Positions 28,699-37,773 of a DNA stretch of 64,000 bases are shown here, one piece after another. Within the stretch, counting starts at the first letter, position 1. Each line of letters starts with the position of its first letter. The notes under the pieces are model-generated. The model had not been told where the DNA came from, did not search any database, and worked only from the letters and a program-made list of their open reading frames with translations. The position numbers and the translations under genes were made by a program. Source of the DNA: Candidatus Rhodoblastus alkanivorans (GTDB lineage: Bacteria; Pseudomonadota; Alphaproteobacteria; Rhizobiales; Beijerinckiaceae); the NCBI RefSeq assembly GCF_022760755.1, contig NZ_JAIVFP010000001.1, forward strand, positions 389,501-453,500, read 5' to 3'.

Positions 28699-29982
28699 GT
28701 GACACATTTTCTCGGACTAGAGCCAGCCTGGCGCGACCCGCAGCTACGAAGCCCGGGTAAATATCCGACCGGGACCAATAGGGACGGCTTGGCTTCCCAA
28801 GCCGATCGGTCCGACGCGATAAGTCCGCTACTGATCGAGAATGTCGATTTCGACCAATTGCGCCGGCATGAAGCCGAATGGAGGGACCTTGCGGCGCGCG
28901 GGCTTGAGCGCAATGTCTTTCTCGAACCGGGCTTCGCCCTGCCCTTTCTGCAACATTTGAGGCGCCCAAAAAATCTGCGCTTCCTGTTGGCTTGGCGAAA
29001 ATCGGCGGCGGGCGCGTCGGGGCGCCTGATGGCGCTTTGGCCGATCGTCGCGCCCGGAGCGCCCGGAGCGCCATACGAAACCTGGCGCCACGATTATTCC
29101 TGTCTCGGCGCGCCCCTGCTCGACCGGGCCAACGCCGCAAGCTGTCTCAATGCGATCGTGGGTCATTTGCGGGCCGAGGGCGGCCATGCTCCCATTCTGG
29201 CGCTCAGACAGTTAAGGCGACGTGGCCCGCTGTATTCCCTCATCGCCGATTATGCTGGACGGCAAGGCCTCGCCGTCGAATATGCGGCGGAATATCAGCG
29301 CGCCGCGCTCGACGCGACCGCGGCCGAGGGAGAAGCCGCCTGGCCCATTCCCGCGAAAAAAAGGAAGGAACTGCGACGCCAGTTGCGACGCCTCGACGAG
29401 AGCGGAAGCGTTTCGTTCGGCGTCGCAGATGGCGGCGAGGCATTCAACCGGCAACTGGAATTGTTTCTGGCGCTGGAGGCCAAGGGCTGGAAAGGCCGCC
29501 ATGGCGGCGCTTTTCTTGCCCGCCCCGAACTTGCCGCCTTCGCGCGGACGATGACGCGAACATTGGCGCGCGAAGGGAAATGCAGGATTTATTGGCTCGC
29601 CTGCGGCGAACGGATCGTCGCCAGCAATATTCTGCTGCTTGACGCCGACCAGACCTTTTTCTGGAAAACAGCTTACGATGAAGACTTTGCCACCCTCTCG
29701 CCGGGCGTGCTGCTGGCGATGCAAATGACGGACGCCCTTTTGCGCGATCCGCGGCTGCGGCGTGTCGATTCCTGCGCCATTCCGAACCATCCGATGATCG
29801 ATCATATTTGGCGCGAGCGTGAGCCTTTCGCCGATATCCTGATCTCATGCTGTCCAGGCGGAGAGCTGGCCTTGCGTCGCGCGGCAGTCCGCGAGCGGTT
29901 CCGCCGCTGGCTCCGTGACCGCGCCAAATCGCTCCGGACGAAAGCCCAGAAAATCATAGGCTCGAGGAACCAAAGACGGTGA
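28699..29982 (+). CDS. GNAT-fold acetyltransferase, BioF2/CelD-like (Acetyltransf_6)
   Basis: 427 residues from a GTG at 28699 with GGGAG ten bases upstream. The C-terminal half carries the PF13480-type pattern: KKRKELRRQLRRLDESG, LFLALEAKGWKGRHGGAF and YDEDFATLSPGVLLAMQM. Relatives are annotated as cellulose-biosynthesis CelD-like or polysaccharide-linked acyltransferases; no substrate can be named. The stop overlaps the start of the S4-domain gene (GTGA). Confidence 0.8.
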   Translation: MTHFLGLEPAWRDPQLRSPGKYPTGTNRDGLASQADRSDAISPLLIENVDFDQLRRHEAEWRDLAARGLERNVFLEPGFALPFLQHLRRPKNLRFLLAWRKSAAGASGRLMALWPIVAPGAPGAPYETWRHDYSCLGAPLLDRANAASCLNAIVGHLRAEGGHAPILALRQLRRRGPLYSLIADYAGRQGLAVEYAAEYQRAALDATAAEGEAAWPIPAKKRKELRRQLRRLDESGSVSFGVADGGEAFNRQLELFLALEAKGWKGRHGGAFLARPELAAFARTMTRTLAREGKCRIYWLACGERIVASNILLLDADQTFFWKTAYDEDFATLSPGVLLAMQMTDALLRDPRLRRVDSCAIPNHPMIDHIWREREPFADILISCCPGGELALRRAAVRERFRRWLRDRAKSLRTKAQKIIGSRNQRR

Positions 29983-30266
29983 CCGATCCACGCCAGCGCC
30001 TCGACAAATGGCTTTGGCATGCGCGCGTCGCGAAAACCCGCACGGCGGCGGCGGAGCTTGTGACCAGCGGCTATGTGCGAATCAACGGCAATCGCGCCCA
30101 ACAGGCGGCAAAACTCGTCGCATTGGGCGATATCGTCACGATCGCCCTGTCCCGTCGCGTCCTCGTACTGGAGGTTCTCGGCTTTTCCGAACGCCGGGGA
30201 CCCTTTGCCGAAGCGTCGAAACTCTATCGCGCCATCGACCCGGACGGCGTGACGCCGGATGGCTGA
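29979..30266 (+). CDS. S4-domain RNA-binding protein, HslR-like
   Basis: 95 residues with a GTG start overlapping the upstream stop. The S4 fold covers most of the protein: RLDKWLWHARVAKTRTAA, VTSGYVRINGNRA and LVALGDIVTIA. Hsp15/HslR binds the 50S subunit carrying nascent peptidyl-tRNA and frees stalled ribosomes; that role is inferred. It is convergent with the acyl-CoA dehydrogenase gene, with 22 bases between stops. Confidence 0.9.
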   Translation: MTDPRQRLDKWLWHARVAKTRTAAAELVTSGYVRINGNRAQQAAKLVALGDIVTIALSRRVLVLEVLGFSERRGPFAEASKLYRAIDPDGVTPDG

Positions 30267-30288
30267 AGCGACGCGGCGCCGTTGGCAA

Positions 30289-31959
30289 TCAGCTCTCCAA
30301 CAGCCGCCGCGCGATGACCTGCGCTTGAATTTCCGCCGCGCCCTCGAAAATATTGAGGATGCGCGCGTCGCAGAGCACGCGCGAGACCGGATATTCCAGG
30401 GCGAAGCCATTGCCGCCATGGATCTGCAGGGCGTTGTCGGCGGCCGCCCAGGCGACGCGCGCGCCCAGAAGCTTGGCCTGACCCGCCTCCAGATCGCAGC
30501 GCTTGCCTTCATCCTTCGCCCTAGCCGCGAAATAGGTGATCTGCCGCGCGATATGGACCTCGACCGCCATCATCGCGACCTTGTCGGCGACGCGGGGGAA
30601 GTGAATCAGGGCCTTGCCAAACTGGATGCGCTCCTTGGCGTAGCGAAGCGCCAATTCCATGGCGCATTGCGCGACGCCCACGGCGCGCGCCGCGGTCTGG
30701 ATGCGCGCGCCTTCAAAAGTCTGCATCAGCTGTTTGAACCCCTGTCCCTCGACGCCGCCAAGCAGATTTTCCGCCGGAACCTCAAAACCGTCGAAGGCGA
30801 TTTCATATTCCTTCATGCCGCGATAGCCGAGCACTTCGATTTCGCCGCCGGACATGCCTTTCGCTGGGAAAGGATTGGCGTCGTCGCCGCGCGGCTTTTC
30901 CGCGAGAAGCATCGAAAGGCCCTTATAGCCCGGCTCACTGGGATTGGTGCGGGTTAGAACCGTCATCAGATCGGCGCGCACCGGATGGGTGATCCAGGTC
31001 TTGTTGCCGTTGACGACATATTTGTCGCCTTCGCGAACCGCGCGGGTTCGCAACGAAGCGAGGTCGGAGCCGGTGTTCGGTTCGGTGAAAACCGCAGTCG
31101 GAAGGATTTCGCCCGACGCGATCTTGGGCAGATATTTTTCCTTTTGTTCCGCCGTGCCGCCGCCCAGGATCAGTTCGCCCGCGATTTCCGAACGCGTGCC
31201 GAGCGAGCCGACGCCGATATAGGCGCGCGAAAGCTCCTCCGTGACCACGCACATTGCGACCTTGCCAAGGCCCATGCCGCCATATTCTTCGGGAATGGTC
31301 AGACCGAAAACGCCGAGATCGGCGAGCCCCTGAATGATCTCCAGCGGAATATAGGCGTTCTTCAAATGCCATTCATGCGCGTGGGGAACGACCTCGGCCT
31401 CGGCATATTTACGAATTTCCTCGCGTATCGCTTCCAAGGTCTCGTCCAACCCCGGCGAGCCGACTGTCGCCGAGGCCTCCGCGTGGTCCACGAGATCGAC
31501 CAGCCGGGCGCGATTTGGCGCAATATTGCCGGCGGCGATCAGCTTCTCGGTCGCCGTCGTGCGGGCGAGAGCGATGGTCTCGGCGCTCAAGCCGAAATCG
31601 CCCAGCCGGACAAACTCGCCCTGGCTCATCGGAATGCCGCCGAAAACCTGGGCGAGATATTCGCCGACGCCGATCCGGGTCAACAGATCCTCGGTTTCCC
31701 CGTAACGCCCCTCGGCCTGCATCCTTTCGCCATAAGCAAGCATTTCGCGAAGGGATTCGACGTAAGTGGCGAACCAGGCAAGGCCATGCGCGGCATGCTG
31801 CTCGCGCTCGATCGCTGCGTTCGACAGTTTTCCGTTCTCGGTAACCTGGGCGCGAACGCTCGCGACAGCCTTTTCATACAGCCCTTCGACAGCCTCGATA
31901 ACCTCACGGCCGAGCTCAAAAAATTCCTCTGTGGCGATCGCTTGGGCGGCCTGCGTCAT
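30289..31959 (-). CDS. mcd: Acyl-CoA dehydrogenase, probable (2S)-methylsuccinyl-CoA dehydrogenase
   Basis: 556 residues from the ATG at 31959, which has AGGAG upstream; 27 upstream residues of a longer reading are non-conserved. The acyl-CoA dehydrogenase core contains FTEPNTGSDLASLRTRA and ends with IHGGNGFALEYPVSRVLCDARI. An extra N-terminal helical region of about 150 residues (EREQHAAHGLAWFATYVES) and the size match methylsuccinyl-CoA dehydrogenase of the ethylmalonyl-CoA pathway. It oxidises (2S)-methylsuccinyl-CoA to mesaconyl-CoA with FAD. The subfamily call comes from remembered resemblance, not a computed alignment. Confidence 0.82.
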   Translation of the reverse strand: MTQAAQAIATEEFFELGREVIEAVEGLYEKAVASVRAQVTENGKLSNAAIEREQHAAHGLAWFATYVESLREMLAYGERMQAEGRYGETEDLLTRIGVGEYLAQVFGGIPMSQGEFVRLGDFGLSAETIALARTTATEKLIAAGNIAPNRARLVDLVDHAEASATVGSPGLDETLEAIREEIRKYAEAEVVPHAHEWHLKNAYIPLEIIQGLADLGVFGLTIPEEYGGMGLGKVAMCVVTEELSRAYIGVGSLGTRSEIAGELILGGGTAEQKEKYLPKIASGEILPTAVFTEPNTGSDLASLRTRAVREGDKYVVNGNKTWITHPVRADLMTVLTRTNPSEPGYKGLSMLLAEKPRGDDANPFPAKGMSGGEIEVLGYRGMKEYEIAFDGFEVPAENLLGGVEGQGFKQLMQTFEGARIQTAARAVGVAQCAMELALRYAKERIQFGKALIHFPRVADKVAMMAVEVHIARQITYFAARAKDEGKRCDLEAGQAKLLGARVAWAAADNALQIHGGNGFALEYPVSRVLCDARILNIFEGAAEIQAQVIARRLLES

Positions 31960-32046
31960 GCATGTCTCCTGATCCGGTTGAACCGGCGAGATGAAATTCG
32001 CTGAAGGGCCTTTTTTGCCAGCCTCGATGACGCAGTGCAATAAGTC

Positions 32047-34098
32047 TTAAGCTTCGGTCAGGCCTTTCTTTAGCAGGAGCGCGCCGAATTCCGGCTTGCG
32101 GCCTCTGAACAGGCGATAGGCTTCGTTCGGATCGCGCTGATTCCCCGCCGCATAGACATAATCCCGCAAGCGACCGGCAGTCGCGGGATCGAAAATATCG
32201 CCGGCCTCTTCGAACGCCGCGAAGGCGTCGGCGTCGAGCGCTTCCGACCATAAATAGCTGTAATAGCCCGCCGCATAGCCGTCGCCCGCGAAAATATGAG
32301 AAAAATGCGGTGTTCGGTGACGCATGACGATTTCCGATGGCATGTCGACGCCGCGCAGAATTTCCTTTTCGGCGCCGACGACATCCTCAGGCGCATCGGC
32401 GCGAGAGTGCAGCAGGAAATCGACATAGGCCGAAGCACAATATTCGACGGTCGCGAATCCCTGATTGAAATGACGCGCTGCAATAATGCGATCGATCATG
32501 TCTTGCGGGATGGGCGCCCCCGTTTCGTGATGAAGGGCGAATTTCTGCAGGATTTCCGGACGAAGGGCCCAGTGCTCAAAGAGCTGCGAGGGCAATTCCA
32601 CGAAATCCGTGGGCGTCGCCGTCCCGCTCATCGAGGGATAGACGACGTTCGACAGCATCCCATGCAAGGCATGCCCGAATTCGTGAAAGAGGGTGGTTGC
32701 TTCCGTGAGGGACAGCAGGGTCGCGGTTCCCGGAAGCGGCTTGGAAAAATTCATGACATTGACGATGACAGGACGGATGTCGCCCCCCAATTTTCGCTGA
32801 TTGCGAAAATTCGACATCCAGGCGCCGGAACGTTTGCCGGCCCGGGCGTAATAATCTCCAAAAAAGATCGCCAGATGCTGTCCGTCCCGATCGAGAACTT
32901 CGAACGCCCGGACGTCAGGATGATAGGTCGGCAAATCCGTCCGCGAAACGAAACGCAATCCAAACAAGCGCTCCGCGCAATAAAACGCCGCCTCGATCAT
33001 CTTTTCGAGCTGGAAATAGGCGGAAAGGGCGCTTTGATCGATGTCATATTTCCGCAACCGCAGCTTTTCCGCGTAATAACGCCAGTCATGGGCGGCTATT
33101 GTGAAATTTGCGCCTTCGGCGTCGGCGACTTTCTGAAGGGCGGCGGCTTCCGCCCCGGCCCTGGCGCGCGCCGGCGCCCAAACCTTGTCGAGCAGGTCGA
33201 GCGCCGCCGCCGGAGCGCCGGCCATGGTCGGCTCCAGCTTGTAATCGGCAAAAGTCTTATAGCCGAGCATTTGCGCGCGTTCGCGCCGAAGATCGAGGAT
33301 CTCGGAAATGATGCGTCGGTTGTCGGTCGCGCCATCATGCTCCCCGCGCGCGATCCAGGCGTTGAACAAATCCTCGCGAAGGTCCCGCCTGTCGCCATAG
33401 CTCAGGAAAGGCTCGACGCTCGATCGCGACAATGTCAAAGCGAAGGGATGGGCGGCATGGCGATCCGTCGCGGCCTGCGCGGCCTGCGCGGCCACCGCCT
33501 TCGCCTCGTTGGGCAAACCGGAAAGATCGTCCTTTTCCAACTCCATGATGTAATTTGCTTCGTCGGCAAGGACGTTCTGCGCGAAATTCATTTCGAGACT
33601 TGCGAGGCGTTCCGCCGTTTCCGCGAATCGCTCCCGGTCCGCGCCCGAGAGTTGCGCTCCGGCGCGCACGAAACTCTTGTAGGTCAGTTCGAGCAAACGC
33701 GCCTGTTCGCCGCTCAGCGGCAGGTCGTCTCGATTTTGATAAAGGGCCGCAACCCGCGAGAACAATCGTTCATTAAGCGAAATGTCGGCATAATGTCGCG
33801 CAAGCATGGGCGACACTTCCCGTTCGATCGCCCGCAATTCTTCGGTCGAGTCGGTTCCGGAGAGATTCCAGAACACGCCGCCGACGCGATTGAGCGTCTT
33901 GCCGGCAAGTTCCAACGCATCGATCACGTTCTCGAAGGTCGGCGTCGCGGGATTGTCCGCGATTGCGGCGATTTCCCTCTCATGTTCGCGCAAGGCGACG
34001 TCGAAAGCCTGACGATAATGGCCGGCTTCTATCGCCTCGAAGGGCGGAAGGGTGAAAGGCGTGCGCCATTCGACAAGCAGTGGATTGGGCGCGTGCAT
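32047..34098 (-). CDS. M3-family oligopeptidase / peptidyl-dipeptidase
   Basis: 683 residues, cytoplasmic (no signal peptide). The zinc site TLFHEFGHALHGMLS lies near residue 470, with the family's downstream His/Tyr-rich segment. N-terminal NPLLVEWRTPFTLPPFEAI is typical of the M3A group that includes Dcp and oligopeptidase A. It degrades short peptides. Whether it is an endo- or dipeptidyl-enzyme cannot be told from motifs alone. It is upstream of mcd on the same strand with an 87-bp gap. Confidence 0.92.
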   Translation of the reverse strand: MHAPNPLLVEWRTPFTLPPFEAIEAGHYRQAFDVALREHEREIAAIADNPATPTFENVIDALELAGKTLNRVGGVFWNLSGTDSTEELRAIEREVSPMLARHYADISLNERLFSRVAALYQNRDDLPLSGEQARLLELTYKSFVRAGAQLSGADRERFAETAERLASLEMNFAQNVLADEANYIMELEKDDLSGLPNEAKAVAAQAAQAATDRHAAHPFALTLSRSSVEPFLSYGDRRDLREDLFNAWIARGEHDGATDNRRIISEILDLRRERAQMLGYKTFADYKLEPTMAGAPAAALDLLDKVWAPARARAGAEAAALQKVADAEGANFTIAAHDWRYYAEKLRLRKYDIDQSALSAYFQLEKMIEAAFYCAERLFGLRFVSRTDLPTYHPDVRAFEVLDRDGQHLAIFFGDYYARAGKRSGAWMSNFRNQRKLGGDIRPVIVNVMNFSKPLPGTATLLSLTEATTLFHEFGHALHGMLSNVVYPSMSGTATPTDFVELPSQLFEHWALRPEILQKFALHHETGAPIPQDMIDRIIAARHFNQGFATVEYCASAYVDFLLHSRADAPEDVVGAEKEILRGVDMPSEIVMRHRTPHFSHIFAGDGYAAGYYSYLWSEALDADAFAAFEEAGDIFDPATAGRLRDYVYAAGNQRDPNEAYRLFRGRKPEFGALLLKKGLTEA

Positions 34099-34158
34099 GG
34101 CGTTCTCCTTTGGGTGAGCAAGGATAGGACGAGCCGCGCAGCGACACCAGCTTACTTG

Positions 34159-34581
34159 CTAAAATGGTTTGACGACGACCAAAACCACGATGAAAATCAT
34201 CAAGATCGTTGGAACTTCATTGAACACGCGAAAAAATTTGGTGGAGTGCTTGTTGCGGTCCAACTTGAAGTCGTGTTGATATTTTCCGAGCGCAAAATGG
34301 GTCAAGGTCATCAATAATACAAAAATCAGCTTTGCATGAAACCAAGGAGAATGAAAAAATCCACTTTGGATCGCCAGAAACAATCCTGTCACCCAGGCCA
34401 CGATCATGGCTGGCGTCATGATCATGTAGAGAAGTTTTCTCTCCATGATCTTGAATGTTTCCGAACAGCCCGATCCCTGTGCTGCGTCTGCGTGATAGAC
34501 GAAAAGCCGCGGAAGATAAAGCAGCCCGGCCATCCAGGATATGATGGCGATGACATGAAGCGCCTTGACCCACAAATACAT
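34159..34581 (-). CDS. hemJ: Protoporphyrinogen IX oxidase HemJ
   Basis: 140 residues with four predicted membrane helices. The conserved N-terminal histidine (YLWVKALHVIAIISWMAGLLYLPRL would span it) is in KALHVIAI and further markers are RLFVYH and a C-terminal FNEVPTILM. HemJ oxidises protoporphyrinogen IX to protoporphyrin IX in the inner membrane. It follows hemE with one base between, so both haem enzymes share a transcript. GC content of this gene looks lower than in neighbouring genes. Confidence 0.94.
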   Translation of the reverse strand: MYLWVKALHVIAIISWMAGLLYLPRLFVYHADAAQGSGCSETFKIMERKLLYMIMTPAMIVAWVTGLFLAIQSGFFHSPWFHAKLIFVLLMTLTHFALGKYQHDFKLDRNKHSTKFFRVFNEVPTILMIFIVVLVVVKPF

Positions 34582-34582
34582 T

Positions 34583-35647
34583 TCAGGCCTCGAAGGATCG
34601 CACTTGCTTGACCAATGCCGCGACGTGGTCGATCGGGGTTTCCGGCAGTATGCCGTGCCCGAGGTTGAAAATATGGGCTCGCGTACGGTAAGCCTCTAGA
34701 ATCCCAGCGACCGCGGTGGTTTGCCCCGTCCCGCCCGCCAACAAAGCCAGCGGGTCGAGATGACCTTGGACGACGACATTCTCAGGAACATTCGCCGCGA
34801 TCCAGGCAGGATCGACGGCAGTGTCAAGTCCGAGAGCGTTCGCGCCGGCGCGTCGGCAGAAATCGCGATAATGACTCGCCGCGCCGCGCGGAAAGGCGAT
34901 TATCCGGGCATAAGGAACTCTTTTCCGAACGCCCTGTATGATTTTCGTGATCGGAGTGAGTGACCAGCGTTCAAATTCCGCCGCCGGCAAGATTCCGGCC
35001 CAGGAATCGAATATTTGGACGGCGTCGACTCCGGCGTGAAATTGCGCGCAAAGATATTCGATGGAGGCGTCGACCAGCTTGTCAATGAGAATCTGGAAAC
35101 CGTCCGGATCGCGATAGGCGAAAAGGCGCGCCGCGGCCTGATCGGCCGAGCCGCGACCCGCGACCATATAGCTTGCGACTGTCCATGGCGCCCCGCAAAA
35201 GCCAAGAAATGTGGTTTCTGCGGGCAGTTGCGCGCGAACGCGATCGATCGTTTCAAACACCGGCGCCAAACGCTCCAGGGACAAGGGCGGCAAATTCCGG
35301 ATGGCGGCTGTATCGGTGAGGGGATCGAGACGTGGGCCTTCGCCAGTTTCGAAAACGACTTTTTGTCCAAGGGCGTCGGGGACGACGAGGATGTCGCTGA
35401 AAAGGATTGCGGCATCGAATCCAAACCGGCGAATGGGCTGCAGCGTGGCCTCGGCGGCAAAAGCGGGCGAATAGCAGAAGTCGAGAAAGCTCGGAGCCTT
35501 GGCGCGTATCTCGCGATATTCGGGCAGATAGCGGCCAGCCTGCCGCATGAGCCAAATTGGTGGCGATGTCGTCCGACTTCCGTCGAGAACGGCAAGCAGC
35601 GGCTTTTTGCTAACGAGGGGAGGAAGGTGGTCGCTTTGAGGGTTCAC
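34583..35647 (-). CDS. hemE: Uroporphyrinogen decarboxylase
   Basis: 354 residues from a GTG at 35647 with AGGA eight bases upstream. A reading from the ATG at 35803 would add 52 residues of basic, non-conserved sequence and extend into the putative origin. LMRQAGRYLPEYREIR is the family signature near the N-terminus, with GFCGAPWTVASYM and GHGILPETP further on. It decarboxylates uroporphyrinogen III to coproporphyrinogen III. In Caulobacter and many relatives hemE flanks the replication origin. Confidence 0.96.
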   Translation of the reverse strand: MNPQSDHLPPLVSKKPLLAVLDGSRTTSPPIWLMRQAGRYLPEYREIRAKAPSFLDFCYSPAFAAEATLQPIRRFGFDAAILFSDILVVPDALGQKVVFETGEGPRLDPLTDTAAIRNLPPLSLERLAPVFETIDRVRAQLPAETTFLGFCGAPWTVASYMVAGRGSADQAAARLFAYRDPDGFQILIDKLVDASIEYLCAQFHAGVDAVQIFDSWAGILPAAEFERWSLTPITKIIQGVRKRVPYARIIAFPRGAASHYRDFCRRAGANALGLDTAVDPAWIAANVPENVVVQGHLDPLALLAGGTGQTTAVAGILEAYRTRAHIFNLGHGILPETPIDHVAALVKQVRSFEA

Positions 35648-36059
35648 CAATGAAATCCTAAAGAGCTTTTGAATCTTGTTTTTGTTTTTAGACAGGGGAA
35701 TAGCCTTATTCCAGAGGGCGCACAACGCATACCGAATCGCCGGGCGGATTTGGGACAGGCGACGGGAAAAAAGTTGATGGGGCGTTAACAATTTTTTTAC
35801 CAATATCCTTAGGACTTTGCGCCGCTCCGATTCACCATTCGATCGGGCTTATTCCCGTAATTCCCAATCTCAACAATTGGCTTGTTTCAAGGGATAGGAT
35901 TGCGGCGGCTGTTGAGAATTTTCGTGGAATCTCGCAAACTTGGCCGCCCGCTCGGACTTATCCGCCTTCTGCCGACATTTACACAGTCATGGAGCCAGAG
36001 GGACGAAATCAGGGGAAAAGACGAAAAGGCGCTCGCCAGGAAAGAGGATTTGAGCCTCA
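35648..36059. other. Candidate chromosomal replication origin (oriC) between hemE and ppsR
   Basis: A 412-bp gene-free gap between divergent hemE and ppsR, the junction holding Cori in Caulobacter crescentus. It has four GANTC (CcrM methylation) sites at 35671, 35734, 35829 and 35927. A near-consensus CtrA box TTAA-N7-TTTA lies at 35785-35799, overlapping an A/T-rich tract. DnaA-box matches are weak: TTATCCGCC at 35958-35966 (7 of 9 to TTATCCACA) and ATTTACACA at 35977-35985 (6 of 9). The call rests mainly on synteny. Confidence 0.62.
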
Positions 36060-36893
36060 GTGACGCGAAATTATTTTCACCTTCACCTTGTGTCCGATTC
36101 GACCGGGGAAACGCTGATCACCGTCAGCAGGGCCGCCGCCGCGCAATATCAAGGCGTGGCGTCGATCGAGCATATCTATCCGCTCATTCGAAATCACGAC
36201 CAGTTGGATCGGGTCATCGCCGGCATCCGGTCGTCGCCGGGCATCGTTCTCTACACGCTCGTGGATTCAGAGCTCGGCGAGAAACTTGAGCATGCTTGCG
36301 CCGAGGTCGGCGCGCCCGCAATCTCGGTGCTGGCGCCGGTCTTGGGAATTTTTCAGTCCTATTTGGGACCGGCTTCGACGCCGCGACCCGGCGCCCAGCA
36401 TGTGTTGAATTCAGATTATTTCAAACGTATCGACGCCTTGAATTTCACTATGATGCATGACGATGGACAGAGCTCCGGCGATCTCGAAAGCGCCGATGTC
36501 GTTCTTCTCGGCGTCAGTCGAACCTCCAAGACGCCGACAAGCATTTATCTCGCCAATAAGGGAATAAAAACAGCCAATGTTCCAATCGTTCCGGGCGTTC
36601 CGATTCCGGGAGATATTGAAAGGTTGAAAAATCCTTTGGTGATCGGCTTGTTCGCGACGCCCGATCGCATCGTGCAGATTCGGCAGAACCGGCTGTTGGC
36701 GTTGAATGCGACGCAGGAATCGTCTTACGTTGACCGTTCGGCGGTCGCCGACGAAATCAACCAGTCGCGTCGGCTTTTCGCACAAAGGGGCTGGGCGACG
36801 ATCGACGTTTCCCGACGTTCCATCGAGGAAACGGCCGCGGCCATCATGGATCTTTACCGTGACCATCGCTTGCAATTCATCACCCAGGGTTGA
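36060..36893 (+). CDS. ppsR: Pyruvate, phosphate/water dikinase regulatory protein (DUF299 kinase-phosphorylase)
   Basis: 277 residues from a GTG at 36060. HLHLVSDSTGETL at the N-terminus and the P-loop GVSRTSKTPTS at 151-161 define the DUF299/PSRP family. The protein uses ADP to phosphorylate, and phosphate to reactivate, PPDK or PEP synthase, controlling pyruvate-PEP interconversion. It is first of the rightward ppsR-aroE-coaE-dnaQ run beside the candidate origin. A maf gene, which sits between ppsR and aroE in several relatives, is missing. Confidence 0.95.
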   Translation: MTRNYFHLHLVSDSTGETLITVSRAAAAQYQGVASIEHIYPLIRNHDQLDRVIAGIRSSPGIVLYTLVDSELGEKLEHACAEVGAPAISVLAPVLGIFQSYLGPASTPRPGAQHVLNSDYFKRIDALNFTMMHDDGQSSGDLESADVVLLGVSRTSKTPTSIYLANKGIKTANVPIVPGVPIPGDIERLKNPLVIGLFATPDRIVQIRQNRLLALNATQESSYVDRSAVADEINQSRRLFAQRGWATIDVSRRSIEETAAAIMDLYRDHRLQFITQG

Positions 36894-36924
36894 TTCGATC
36901 CATCCAACCGGAAATACGTGAAAA

Positions 36925-37773
36925 ATGAAGCGCGCCTTCGTCGTCGGCTTTCCGATCAGCCACAGCCGGTCCCCTTTGATTCATAATTTCTGGCTGAAGA
37001 AATATGGAATTGCTGCAGAATACGTATCAAAAGCGGTTGAAGCAGACCGGATCAAGACCTTTCTTGCAGGTTTCGAGGCTGAAGGCTTTTGCGGCGGCAA
37101 TGTGACCTTGCCCTATAAGGAGATCGCCTTTGAGCAATGTCAGCAGGTGACGGAATCGGGCAGAAAAACAAAAGCGGTGAATACAATTTGGATGGAGGGC
37201 GGAAAACGTTTCGGCGACAATACGGATATTGAAGGCTTTCTGGCCAACCTCGACGCCGAAGTTCCGGGCTGGTCCCAAGATTGCCAACGGGCGGCGGTCA
37301 TTGGCGCCGGCGGCGCGGCGCGGGCGGTGATCGCAGGCCTGGCGAAGCGGCGGACGCCGGAACTCACGATCGTCAACCGTTCGCGCGAACGGATGTCGCA
37401 ATTGGCCGACGAAATCGCCGATTGGGGGTTTCGGACCATCCAGCAACGCCCATTGGAGGTTCGCCACAGACATTTCGATCAGGCGAATCTCCTGATCAAT
37501 ACGACATCGCTCGGCATGGTTGGAAAGCCTCCGTTGGAGGTCTCATTGGATGATTTGGCGGACGACGCCGTCGTCAATGACATCGTCTATGCGCCGATGG
37601 AAACCGAGCTGTTGCGCGAGGCGAAGCGCAGACGGTTTCGTGTCGCTGGGGGCCTGGGAATGTTGCTTCATCAGGCGGCGCCCGCATTCGAAAGATGGTT
37701 TGGACTGCGGCCAGAGGTGACGTCGGAGCTTCGGGATTTGGTCGAACAGGACTTGCAACGGCCTCGATCATGA
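36925..37773 (+). CDS. aroE: Shikimate dehydrogenase
   Basis: 282 residues. Shikimate-binding N-terminus GFPISHSRSPLIHNFWL, catalytic lysine in GGNVTLPYKE, and Rossmann loop VIGAGGAARAVIAGL near 130. NRSRER is the adenine-phosphate contact of NADP-specific AroE. It reduces 3-dehydroshikimate to shikimate. Its stop overlaps the coaE start (ATGA), and it follows ppsR by 31 bases. Confidence 0.97.
   Translation: MKRAFVVGFPISHSRSPLIHNFWLKKYGIAAEYVSKAVEADRIKTFLAGFEAEGFCGGNVTLPYKEIAFEQCQQVTESGRKTKAVNTIWMEGGKRFGDNTDIEGFLANLDAEVPGWSQDCQRAAVIGAGGAARAVIAGLAKRRTPELTIVNRSRERMSQLADEIADWGFRTIQQRPLEVRHRHFDQANLLINTTSLGMVGKPPLEVSLDDLADDAVVNDIVYAPMETELLREAKRRRFRVAGGLGMLLHQAAPAFERWFGLRPEVTSELRDLVEQDLQRPRS

Noticed and set aside
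32296-34317. Long open frame on the plus strand (673 codons) opposite the M3 oligopeptidase
   Set aside because: It mirrors the coding strand of a clear enzyme with intact motifs; its translation is Arg/Gly-rich with no recognisable domain. Typical of high-GC antisense frames.
35648-35803. N-terminal extension of hemE to the ATG at 35803
   Set aside because: The extra 52 residues are basic and unlike HemE, while GTG at 35647 has an AGGA site eight bases upstream and gives the normal length.
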